DNA of 64,000 nt from positions 124,001 to 188,000 of the forward strand of contig OENT01000043.1 of assembly GCA_900239685.1 (NCBI GenBank). Reading direction: 5' to 3'. Position numbers and translations under genes: made by a program. The notes under the pieces are model-generated. The model did not search any database, was not told the origin of the DNA, and saw only the letters and a list, made by a program, of their open reading frames with translations. This document shows positions 12,744 to 24,500 of the stretch, piece after piece; position 1 is the first letter of the stretch; every line of letters starts with the position of its first letter. The DNA is from Rotaria macrura. Lineage: Eukaryota > Rotifera > Eurotatoria > Philodinida > Philodinidae.

Positions 12744-14713
12744 ATGAAATCACAAGATTTCCTTGACAATAAAATTCTCATTTCTCTTCTGACAGTGATA
12801 CGTTTTCTGGTAATTATTCCCTTTAAATGTGTAGTAAGTATTGCAAATTAGATTGATTACCAGTTTATATATATATATGTATATGTCTATGTTTAGATAA
12901 CAGTATTACGATCTATTATTGAATTAGGTAATTTTTCTACTTTAAATCATTCAAATACTAAAGGTACATGACGTTAACAAAGTATTCGAACAGTGCATTT
13001 TATTGTTCATATTTTTCTTTTAATGTAGAACATTACAGTTGCGAATATGGCTCCATTAAATATTATGTTTATTGTGGAATCGCTGGAATGTTAAGCTGCG
13101 GTATAACGCATACAGCACTTGTTCCACTTGTATGTTATTTGTTTTTTGAGTCATTGATAAAGATTCTCTCCTTTGTGTTTATATCGTCATCATGCATGAT
13201 GCTTTTCGTAACAACAAGACATTTTTAATTAGCTGAATTAAGTTCATGAATGAGACTCGTTTGAGTTTTGATCAATGATGAAATTCACACGATGAACAAT
13301 AATTATATTCTTTCGAGTCGAAGTATTTTGCAGACCGAATCTTAATGAAATTTTCTATTCCGAATCAATCGATCATGTCAGAGAGAGAGAGAGAGAGACA
13401 GAATATGTATTCGTTTATGTTTGTTCTGTATTCGGTGACCATCGTATTTCATATTCGTCTCATGTTAATACAGTCTAGTGAAGTAGAATGATCAAACATC
13501 CGCTTGAAGTCTTCAATCTGTAAACAATATATGAGACATATTTGTTTAGATGTTTTGCTCTTGCAATTATAGGATCTTATCAAATGTCGTTTACAAGTAA
13601 AGCCACAAAAATATGTGAATCTCATAAATGGTTTCAAAATAACTGTAGCGTATGTTTTTAAAAAGTTTTTTTTTTTGCCGTCTACTTTCTTTTCTATTGC
13701 TGTGTATTCATTCGACTAATTTAGAGAAGAAGGTTTCCTTGGTTTAACCAAAGGTTGGGCACCAACATTGATTGGTTATTCTTTGCAAGGCCTTGGAAAG
13801 TTCGGCTTTTATGAAATATTTAAAAATTTCTATGGTGGAATGCTTGGCGAAGAAAACGCATATTTATATCGAACAACACTTTATCTATTATCAAGTGCAT
13901 CCGCAGAACTCTTTGCTGATATTGCATTAGCACCATGGGAAGCAACTAAAGTACGAATACAAACTCAAGATAATTGGGCATCGTCTCTAAGACAAGGTTT
14001 ACCTAAACTTTATGGTAAGAATCTTTTGAATTTGTTAATTTTTCGTGCTAATTAAATTTCTCTTAATTTTCATCTAGCCGAAGAAGGATTATGGGGGTAA
14101 GATATTGAACTGATCGCGGTTTCAGTTCTGCTAAAGACAATAATTTTCGTGCTTTTCAGTTTCTATAAGGGTATTGTACCTTTATGGCTTCGGCAAATTC
14201 CATATACAATGATGAAATTTGCATGTTTTGAACGTACAATAGAAGCTCTTTATAAATATGTTGTACCTAAACCACGTGAACAATGTACGAAGAGTGAACA
14301 ATTAGGTGTAACATTTATTGCTGGTTATATAGCTGGCATTTTCTGTGCTATTGTTAGTCATCCAGCTGATACAATTGTATCAAAATTAAATAATGAGAAA
14401 GGCCTTAGTTTATTTGAAGCTGTACGACGTGTTGGATTTGCAGGTAATTAATATTACTTGAATGTCTATTATTGTTTATTCATGAACAAAAAACCAATAT
14501 TCTTCTCCTTTAGGCTTATGGAAAGGTCTCGGTCCACGTATTTTTATGATAGGCACGTTAACAGCTCTACAATGGTTTATTTATGATACAGTTAAAGTCA
14601 TTTTTGCATTGCCCAGACCGCCGCCACCAACACCACCTTCTTTACTACAAAAAAAATACGGTTTAATTGGTGATAAGGAACCTTTAATATGTGATTTAAG
14701 TGTGAAAACTTGA
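12744..14713 (+). CDS. SLC25A3: mitochondrial phosphate carrier (SLC25A3, PiC)
   Basis: Imports phosphate with protons (or in exchange for hydroxide) across the inner mitochondrial membrane for ATP synthesis. Exons: 12744-12809 and 12897-12963 (N-terminus, less certain), then 13029-13129, 13573-13649, 13725-14014, 14078-14096, 14160-14443 and 14514-14713, about 367 residues; the human protein has about 362. From 13029 on, conservation is unmistakable: [11 protein letters not shown], then the first carrier signature [10 protein letters not shown], the second [11 protein letters not shown] and the third SHPAD, plus [14 protein letters not shown] and [12 protein letters not shown]. All phases agree. 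The exon at 14078-14096 is only 19 nt and encodes part of EEGLWG. The first ATG and first two exons rest only on splice sites and an open frame; their hydrophobic, fairly uncharged N-terminus is not a classic presequence. A poly(A) signal AATAAA lies at 14716-14721. Confidence 0.92.
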
Positions 14714-14715
14714 CA

Positions 14716-14721
14716 AATAAA
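14716..14721 (+). terminator. polyadenylation signal of the phosphate carrier gene
   Basis: AATAAA lies three bases after the TGA stop of the carrier gene. The 3' UTR would be very short, which is common in compact invertebrate genes. Confidence 0.6.
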
Positions 14722-16649
14722 ATTCTACAGAAGCTGTTTGTTTTTTATATACATTGAATTTGTTTTTCTCTTTATTCTCAGTCTGGTATGATTTGGAATT
14801 ATTTGGCAGAGGCTCTGTTATTTTTGTGATATGTATATATATATATATATATATAAATTATGTTGAATCCAGAAAAACAGGACATAATAATAAACAAATT
14901 AATCTTTTATTGAAAATTATAGTTGTCTCAAGTTCAATATTCAACTTAACGAATCGCAGATTCAAGTTGGATTCTAAAACATCTTTCTCTCCATCATCGA
15001 AAATTCTTCAAATACTTTATTGCATGCGTGTAGATTGAAATGAAATAAATTTTGTGATGAAAATAATTATGCATGTACGGTGTTGTTTAAACCCTTATAG
15101 GTAATTTTTCGAATCAAAAATAATATCGATTGTAGAAGTTCGATTTCAATTTTGTTTAGAACACTTTATTGTACATGTTTCGAGTCTCATTCTTGACACT
15201 ATCCTAAATTTGATGATGATCGATCATAGCAGAATTTGACAAAGAGTACTAAAGAATATCTGATTCACATATCATGTTAAGATTTTCGAATGTTATTATT
15301 TCAAGCTAAGAGCAAATCGAAAGGTATGACTATTACATGGCAAAATATTTTCGTTAAAATCTATATCATAGAAATAGGTTTCCATTTGCTATTCTAAAAT
15401 TAGTTGCTGTGGTTTTCATTAGGATAGCCATGATATGAATTTATGATACTACTATATCTTTGCATTTGTAAACTAGAAATTTCAAAGAGTATGTAGTTAT
15501 TCATATTTCCTTCAGCTCTTGTAAATAATGTACGTTCTCGGTACAAACGTAATGAATCATTAATGGGGCTTCACTCGCCAAATGATAGTCAAGGTAAAAG
15601 CAAGTTAGATTTCAAAAGAGAACGAATGATTGTAAGCAGAATTGATGTGGAGTGCACGACAGAGTAAAACATATGTATTTTAATAAATAATTCTTTCGAG
15701 AAGAGACATCACTTAAAATTTTCTATGTATCTAATGTGTGAGTAATAAAATATTCGTATGTGTTGACAATCTTCTCGCCTAATCGAGTATTTTAAAATAA
15801 ATATTATTGATAAAATCAACTGGCATATGATAATTGATGCAGTTATTTTTTACCTAGTTTGATAAAGGTAAAATGAAATCATTGAGTTTCGCCATAAAAG
15901 AGAATATTCGATGAACAAAAACGTAGTTTCTTAAAAGAGATACTTTTTCAATACACCTTCTCTACTATTTTCTTTCTTACCCTGCTCGAGAACATTACAT
16001 CATATTACATACGGCTCTAAACCTCATTTCAGTAACAATGAAAATTAATTTAGTGTTAATTACTCTTTCAATAACTAAGGAAACTAAAAATAAACATGAA
16101 AGTTTTATTTAACTATAGAAAAATAGAATAGCCACTGGGGGCTTTCAGAAAAACCCAAGTAAAAATCGATTTATCTATGAAGCAATAAAATAGCTACACA
16201 AGAATTAAATATCTATGTATTTTAAAAAATTAGTTCTCTTTCGAGACTAACCCAAGAGAAAGTTGTTTGTTTTTCAATATATTCAATGCATCGTAATCTT
16301 CAACAACTTATTTTAACAAAGTTTGCATTCTATTTTCGGCTCGTTCGAAATTCCGAAAATATTGACGCTTAAAAACTATCATAGGTTTGTTAAAAAAAAA
16401 CTACAGCACATGGTATTCTGAAAGTTAAGCTGTGTACTCAAGAACTTATTTCAATAGATTACATCTCTGATCGATTGGAATCTGCTAAGATTATTAAAGA
16501 AGAAAGTTTTTTCATTAGATAGTGTCATAATATACGTTTGACAGTAAATATCTATCTCTCATCAGTAGTCTGAATAAAAACATTTTTAGCTAAAATCAAG
16601 ATGTATTGTGTAAATAACATCATTTGATGGAGTATCGGAGTTCCAGAAT
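14722..16649. other. spacer with an orphan exon-like piece
   Basis: Mostly AT-rich non-coding DNA with an (AT)n run near 14831-14855. The only notable piece is the exon-like segment at 15516-15593, listed separately. No other gene is seen. Confidence 0.45.
15516..15593 (+). other. orphan exon-like segment of 78 nt
   Basis: A pyrimidine-rich acceptor (TTTCCTTCAG) precedes 78 nt that stay open in one frame and end at a GTAAAA donor. Entry and exit are both in phase 1, so the piece is symmetric. It reads LVNNVRSRYKRNE then SLMGLHSPNDSQ, which looks like real protein rather than AT-rich noise. I cannot connect it firmly to a gene. A phase-compatible exon-like frame lies at 17611-17831, which would make an intron of about 2 kb that holds the inverted-repeat element. 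It could be a remnant, an alternative exon or chance. Confidence 0.3.
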
Positions 16650-17004
16650 TTCGCCAATAAGACTTTCGCCAATAGGACTTTCACCAATAGCGAAATTCCA
16701 CTGTACTTTCGCCAATGCGTTCGGTAGAGTTTCGCCAATTGGCGAAAGTACAGTGATCTTTCAACAATGTCATTGTAAATTAGACGTAGACTAAAAAAAT
16801 TTTTCTCCCCTACATCGGCAAGTGTGAACTATGATGTATATATTCTAGTGACATTAACTTCAGTGCTGACATATACCCTTTATTAATATTGTTGTATAAC
16901 CACTGAGATAGCCCATCTGACATTCGCCAATTGGCAAAAGTCCGCTATACTTTCGCCAATACATTCGGTGGAGCTTCGCCATTGGCGAATGTCTTATTGG
17001 CGAA
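16650..17004. mobile_element. short non-autonomous element with 24-bp terminal inverted repeats (MITE-like)
   Basis: The left end (16650-16673) and the reverse complement of the right end (16981-17004) both start TTCGCCAATAAGAC and agree at 23 of 24 positions. The core TTCGCCAAT recurs many times inside in both orientations, including the palindrome TTCGCCAATTGGCGAA near 16731-16746. A segment of about 45 bp at about 16703-16747 is repeated in direct orientation, with some changes, at about 16946-16990. There is no ORF. The size and terminal inverted repeats fit a MITE; the parent transposon family and the target-site duplication are not clear. Confidence 0.65.
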
Positions 17005-20000
17005 CATCACGCCACCCGGACTATCTCTTCGAGATCAACATCATCTTCACAAGTAGTTTTTGTTGCCGGATTTTTTATACTGAACGAACAAAGCCCTAAC
17101 AAAACAACAAAGTAAGTGAATTTCAACTTCCAGAATCGATATAGAAAACTGAACGAAATCGAATGAATTCGAGAGAATTTTTCATGAGCTTATTTCATCG
17201 TGTAAGAATGGTACGCGAATTGTTTTCATTGGATTATTTCGTTAAATGATCGATGTTCTCTTACATTAATAACATTTATTTTCTTAGTATGTCATTTGTT
17301 TCCAATAATTTCGTATTCGTACCAATTGTGTATGTTCTATTGTATACCATCATTGATTAAAGAAGTCGAAACAAAGAAAAAAATCGTATTTTCAATGATA
17401 CTGTCCCATGAAGAGAGAAAATAAATAAATAGAAAAACATCTGTTTTACTACGTTGTACTTTGATAGACAGCTGCTGTTACTCATAAATCGAGTATTACT
17501 TCAAAAATAAAACAAATTCATAGCAAAAATCTCAATGATAATCTTGACTTTTTCCAAAATTTTGACTTACAGTTATGTGAATGCGAGTAACATTTCTATT
17601 ATTCTTTTAGTCTCACTTGATTTTAAAGGAGGTTTTCCAAGGATATATGAAGAAAACGTTCGAGGAAAAACCAACGTTGATGTAAAGCATATAATTCGTT
17701 CTATTGCTACATATCCGAAGCAAATAATTGCATCGAATGATTCAACAATTGCTCATCGTAATGAAATCATCGGCAGTAGATTCTCACTTCCGTATATCTT
17801 GTATCATAGCAAATGTCTAGGAAAATATTAGCATTTTGCTTTCATGCTTGACAAAGACAAACAGTTAAATATGATCTACTGACAGAACGATATTTTTATC
17901 AATCTTTCTGTTGTTTTTTATTGTGTTTGCAATGTCGAGACCATGTGCTCCATTCATTCGGTCTCTAATTTCGGCAATATTCATCATTGCAATTCACTAG
18001 ACTTGTACTATTTCTTTTCTGTTTTTTGAAAAACTTCAAAAGATCAAGTTTTCTCATTTCCCATTGAGTTAATAAGAAATATGTGAATATATATGTATGC
18101 ATTGGAATGATTAATTATCCGTCAAGTTATACTGAATTTCATTCAACAATGTATGATCAAACCAGATTTTATGATCCTATGTTTTCTTTCATCGAACTAT
18201 TTAGGTTTTGAAAGACATTATAAACTATTACAATTATATAAAAAATCATGTACTGTTCATTTTCTCCTTTCATTAGATATTTATCGTAACAGATGTTTCA
18301 TAAACAATGAACCCTTCACAAATACTTCCCGATAGATTTGTTAGTTTTCATAGCGCAGACCAGACTCGTGGCTTATGTCAAAATGTGCAGCGTTCGATTC
18401 TAAGAAAGTCGTTTGCTAATTGTTATGTATAATTTTAAAATTTGGGGTATTTCAAAAAAGGAAAAATATACATGATAGATGTTTTTATGAGTTATTCGTA
18501 GTCATCAACAAATCATAGACTTAAGCCATTTCTATTTCAATGTATCATGTCGAGTTTTTGTGAACATCGAGGGTAGTCATGATTAACAAATTCGTACATG
18601 GTTTATGTCAAATCAAAATCATCGGTTGACAGTTTACCTTCAAAATTTTTATCGTCACTCAAGCTTATATTAAAGGACAATAAAATTAAATAAAAAACAT
18701 GTTTTATTTCCTTGAACAACACAATCATCTCTAAAGTTCATGATGAGTAAAATTTCGTTGATTATACTTTCATGTTCTCTTGGAACTAATTTGCAATTGA
18801 AATTTGAATTTAATTTCAAATCTTGATTAATATTCGCAAAGACAATTATATCCTGGATGTTCTCATATTGTTCGTTACAATATCCCAGAATGAAGAGCAT
18901 AACTTATCGACGATTGACAGCTACTCGTTAAATATAGATGATAAATTTATTTTCAACAATCTGAGATATTATTACACATAATATCAATTTACAAAACATC
19001 TCTGTGCTCTTCGTGTGTTAATCTTCAATGTTTTGGAGATAATCTTTGATTTAGAGTTCATTAACGCAAAGTTTTAAAGTAACGAACAGCACATAGTCTA
19101 ATATGAATCACAAGTCTTAGTATTGAAAATCAACAAAACTTTTGACTAACTTGTGTAAAATTTATTATTTATGTTACATCCATTACATCGAATTCGATTT
19201 TCTTTTTCCATCATACTGCTTTTCTTCAAATTCTTGCGAATACAACTATTCTATCATTTTGACGAAATTCATATTAGACTTAGTCACTGGTGAAATGTAT
19301 TTGAATTAGTTATAATTGATTCAATGAATGCTACTAGTAAATATTCAGAAAGAAAAAGACCAATCTACGAAATATTTCAAATGAATAAATTTCAAAATAG
19401 AATCAATAGGATAACATTGATAGATTCGATCGTAGTTTATACATAAGTATTTACAGAAAATTTTCCATCAATATTTGTGTCTTTTCATTGACATTGAATT
19501 GTTCTAGTAGTTATCTGGTCAGTAGGTATTTTTTCTTTCGTGTCAGATCATATTTCTTGTTTCCGTCGGATGAAAATTTTTTATCCTATATTAAAAAAAA
19601 AACGCAACAAAACCTGTTATTATTCTTTCGTGACTCGTTTACACGAAGCGATTATCACACATGTATTCTTGTCGTATTAGTATATACTACTTATGTTTCT
19701 CGTGTTTTCTAATGAGATTCATGAATCTCTATTATTTTATTTTGATGACAAATTAATGATATCATCATATTCACAGTGCACGACACGATCAGTTTGAGAA
19801 TAGTCGATATAATTAGTTTCGATGAATTTCTTATCATTCTATTTTCATATAGATATATATATATATATAAATATCTGATTTAACTGACAGTTTCTGGAAT
19901 TGAAGGAAACAGGTATATTCTAGGTGAAGTAATCATGCTTACGATCGGAAGTAAACATACTTTATTTTTCTCCTGTTTTCAAAAATTTGATTGAATATAA

Positions 20001-20987
20001 AATCTATCAGTCGACGAGAGAATTCTTTTTCTCGTAAACGTTTCTTTTTATTTTTTTGGTTGCAAAACTTTCTTAGATTATTCATTTGTTTATTTATGAA
20101 TGAAATCATACTACTATTTTGATGAGTTTTCTTCACATGAGTGCGTGTAAAATAGTAGAAAAACTTATACATACCGACTGATCGAAACCGAATTACAAGT
20201 ATATAAAATAATTAGTATTTCATAATTCCTATCTCGAAAATGTTATTATCCTATACTGAAAACAATTATTAATGACTGTTAAAGTTCGATGGGGGAAACA
20301 TTGGATACAAAATAGTTTTTTTGTCATTCTCTCATATAGAATCAAGATTTTTATCGTGCAAAAATAAAAAGAACAATACTCAAGTTTTGACAAATCATTG
20401 AAATGTACTTCATGAAAAATAAATTGGAAGAATATAGATTTGATCAAGCAATCAATATTCCATTGTTCTTCGAAATCGATTCAAAGATACATATTACAAC
20501 GTTTTATCTATGATATCAAATACAAAACATTTGAAATGAATTGAGAAAATTAATAAATATAACGATTCTTTTTTGTATTTCATAAACATCGTATGACCTT
20601 GTTTACACTAATAAATTATTTGATTTTTTTGCCGTGCATAGATGAATATTAACTTCAATTGAAATTCTTTTCCATTGAAGTCGATGATAGATTCATAGAA
20701 CGTTTGTTTTTCGCATCACATACTACAATTGTTGTATTTTCTCTTTCGACGTTATCTGAAAAAAACTCAAATTAAAATTTGAGAATTGTAGACGATCAAA
20801 TAGAGTATTCCGATTTTTATGGTACATTATACTTATTGACATTTTCCATCTCCTTTTTCTTTTAATTAATATTTATTTTACACAAGACAAGTACGTAGAG
20901 AACAAACTTTAACATTTCTCAAAAGAAAACTGTTCGCAATAGAAATTTATTTTAAATGTTTGAATTGTTTCTTTTTTTTTTGGTCAA
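17005..20987. other. gene-poor spacer
   Basis: AT-rich DNA of about 4 kb. Apart from the exon-like frame at 17611-17831, I see only short chance frames and an (AT)n run near 19852-19869. The last bases are the 3' flank of the minus-strand YscW-like gene. Confidence 0.45.
17611..17831 (+). other. exon-like open frame, unassigned
   Basis: A good acceptor (ATTCTTTTAG) at 17601-17610 is followed by an open frame to TAG at 17829-17831, entered in phase 1. It reads SLDFKGGFPRIYEENVRGK and continues for about 50 more residues, with a composition less AT-driven than neighbouring frames. It is phase-compatible with the piece at 15516-15593. No family is recognised. It may be the last exon of a small gene, a relic or chance. 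Confidence 0.25.
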
Positions 20988-21429
20988 TTACATCAAATCG
21001 ATTTTTTCAACTTTGATTTCAACCATGTCACCATAGCCTTTAGTAAGGACCGGTACGTTGGAACTGGTAATAAAACGTGTTTTACCATCAGCTACAATTC
21101 GTACGCGTAATGCATAACTCGATGTTTTTTCTATATCTTTTTCATCATATTCAAGTGTAAATGCTATGGGAAATGTTCTAATTTGATTTTCAAGAATTAA
21201 TTTTGCTACAGTATGAAACTTACGAATATAAGAACCATCCTGTGAGGCAATATCTAGATGTAGAAATTTTTTATTATAATGTTAGTTAAGATATTGAAAA
21301 TGTTTTCTCTCTTGAGTTTTACTTACCAGTTAATGTCATATCATCGAGATAAATTAAAACCTTGTGATTATCATTGAGAATTTCGTTACGTTTTTCATAA
21401 TCAATCGTACCTTCAATATGTCTGACCAT
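20988..21429 (-). CDS. small YscW/YbaY-domain protein
   Basis: Two coding exons on the minus strand: 21429-21327 and 21253-20988, phase 1 across a 73-bp intron, 122 residues. An upstream exon ending at 21550 (donor GTAAGT, acceptor at 21464-21463) appears non-coding: its frame is open but lacks an ATG back to a stop. The protein starts MVRHIEGTIDYEKR, has a beta-strand-rich middle (VLIYLDDMTLTDIA; FPIAFTLEYDEKDIEK; YALRVRIVADGK) and ends with NVPVLTKGYGDMVEIKVEKI. The order GTI..., V-L-xDxxLxDIA, FxIxYDxxDIxxxxxYxLRxRI, PVLTxG, VEIxVxxI is the pattern of the bacterial YbaY lipoprotein / YscW chaperone beta-sandwich. No lipoprotein signal is present, so it is probably cytosolic. The function in animals is unknown. 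Bacterial origin by transfer, followed by intron gain, is an inference. Confidence 0.75.
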
Positions 21430-21550
21430 GTTAAAAATAAATTTGATTACAGGTGATGATCCCTATGATAATTTGTAAATAGATTTATATTGATGACAAA
21501 ACTAACTTCTTAAATGTCAGAATTTCTACAGCCTCTGATTAATACTTACG

Positions 21551-24500
21551 CTTGTTAAGGAAACTGTTGTGAGAGCAATAATAATTGATTGTGTCACTCT
21601 TGAAGAAGAAACACAATTTCTACGTGAGATAATGTGTTTGCCGACTCGGACCGAACCGGTGTATGTGTGTATGTGTTAGTTGACTATAGACTGAGTTTTA
21701 AAAAGGAGACGGAAGCTTGCTCTCAGACAAAGCAATTGTTTCTCCTTTCTTCTTCTATTTCGATTTCCGTTGATTGTTGAAAAAACGTTGACTCTCATTT
21801 TTCTTTTGTTAGCCTTTCTTTCTCTAATTTTCTAAAAGAGAACATAGACATGTTCGCGACAAGAATGTTCAACATTGCGTGCAACTAACAACTCGTTCTC
21901 CACGTCATTCTTAGAGAAGCAAAGAAAGAAGTTTATATTATTAATCAAAGTTAAAAACAAGTAAAAGAAAAGAAAAAAATGTTGCTTCTTTTTGTTTTAC
22001 TTTTCCAATCGATAATATGCTTTCATCAGCAGTGTCTGTCGATTCAACACATGGAAAAATCAATGAATATAAAGTATGTCTTATAATAGAAGAAAACTCT
22101 TGACAAACATATATGAGAAGGAAATTTACAGATGGAGTTCTTGGAAAAAGAAACCTACAAACAATTTCTTGAAATGACGCATTCATTCAATTCACTATGT
22201 ATCAAACATGTGCGTGTGCTTTGCTTCCAATAATCTGGAGAATTATAATATCAATCGAGGGTTCATAATGCACTGACAATGCTCGGACAAATATATCAAA
22301 TCAAATATAGACAAGCTCAGTTAAAATACGGACATCAGTTTTGTTGTATAGAGCAGTTTTCCAACAAAACGATTATGATTCTATATGAAATGCCACTATT
22401 ATTTTTAGGATAGTATTCTAAAGCCAATTAATTTCTGATATTAATATATACTTATGATGGGTGGAAATCGAAACTCTTTTTTTTCCAGAGGCTTGTAAAT
22501 CTGGTCGTTCCGTAGTTCAAATCGTGAATAATAATGTTTTTATGATTCAGTGGAACATTCATCGTATTCTAAAGAGAAAACACTGCATGTGGACTTAAAA
22601 ACTTCTCAAATGTGATTGCTCTCAAAATGTCAAATTAATCATTCGATATGAACAATCGTTTCTGAAGAATACGTTTATCAAAGAACTTCGATTGATATTG
22701 AAATGTCAGGTCGAAAACACAACTAACTATGTAATAACTCCCTGCCTCGATATAAATAAATCAAAAACTTGCAACAAAGTGCTTTAGTGTTGCAAAGAAT
22801 GTAGCCATAACATTTTAACTTTCGTAAGAAAATATTACCAAAGATCTAAAAGATAAATATATGTTATATACATATAATTACACTCTTCGATCATCTTTCT
22901 TGCTTGATGACTAAAATTGAACTTATATAGATATACGATGTCTTCAAATGAACTTCATCAATCCATTCAATAGATCACATAATGTTCAGTACCAGAATCC
23001 ATCAATATTACTTGCCATCATCGTTCACTATTGATCCTCGAATGTTACATTTGAATTAATTGTAAAAGTGTTGGGTTGCATGAAATTACAAAACTGTAAA
23101 AAGTATTTTTGTAGCAAACATCACGAACTTTCAATCGATGAAAAAAAATCTATTTCGTTTTATCACTTCATTTACAGAATATGAACGTTATAACATTGAT
23201 AGTTTTGAAAGAAATTCAATTCTTTTTTTTTTAAGACAAAGTTTTCCTCTCCTAAAGGCTATTCGATATATTTGCAACATGTTGTGTGATTTAGAAAGAT
23301 GAACAAGTCTACATATGCGTTGAATGTGTTTCGATAATTTTGCGACAGTTCTACAAAATTAATATGGTCAGATCCAAGTTGAAACTCGAACTGTTCCATT
23401 GAAGTGGTGAAGGACAAAGAAGATCAACGTCATCACTCTCATTTTAAGATTTTACTTAAAACTATGTTATGAAAAAAATATTTACTAAGCCACTCTATTT
23501 ACATATGATTTGAATAAATGCTAACAGATTTTGCTAGTATCTACTCAATACTTTTATACAGTGGGATGGAAATGTTAAACTTTTTAGCCGGTAAAAATCC
23601 TACTTTAACTTCGTGCTCATTGGTGTAAATCAAAACTTTTCCACAAATAAATTAACACTAGGTTGATCTACAGAATCTGTTCGTATTCCATACTATGGAC
23701 TTGTATATAGTCGTTTTATTCGTAATTCTTCTGGAAAGGCTATGGATGACTAATAGTGAATATGAGATATTTCTTAAACGTGCTCCTTTGCATCTTGGAG
23801 GATTTGATACGTGAAGAGTAAATATTATCAGTGAGATAACTATTTTTAGACTTAAATTAAATTGATCTTAATTTCTGACAACTATAATTTGATTGTGTTG
23901 TCTTCATAGAAACAGCAACTTTAAGAAAATAGTAACTGTTAGCATAGAATATAACCTGTAAAGATTTTATAGATTTTCGATGACTTAAATTTTTGCCAAG
24001 AAACGAATTGATGATAGTTGTTGACTTAATTTCAAGTAGCACATAAGAATAGGTCATACACACAAATTTCTATCAATCAAAAAAGTAGTGATACATACGA
24101 AAAGCGATTAAGTATACACGAAGGATGGAATCATCTTGAGACATATGCTAGATAAAACAAATACTCTAAGACAAAAGAACTATGTAATTTTACTATTAGA
24201 ATACAAAGTTAACTAGAGTTTAGAAAAATCATGAATAGTTTACCAAACGCTTCGATTCTGAGAGGTAGATTTGAAGTGATTCAAGGGCAATGGTCAATCA
24301 ACTAAGTAGTTTGAAAAATTATATATGACCGATTCATCACAATCGTGGGAATACATTAGATTCACCATATCTAAGAATGATTTTGAATTGATCTGAACTA
24401 TTTATACAGTACTTTTTATTAGTTCGAAATTTTCTTCGGACAATTGTAAATACTAGTAATTGATTTAAACTTCATGAATTTGATCTCACTATTACAGTAT

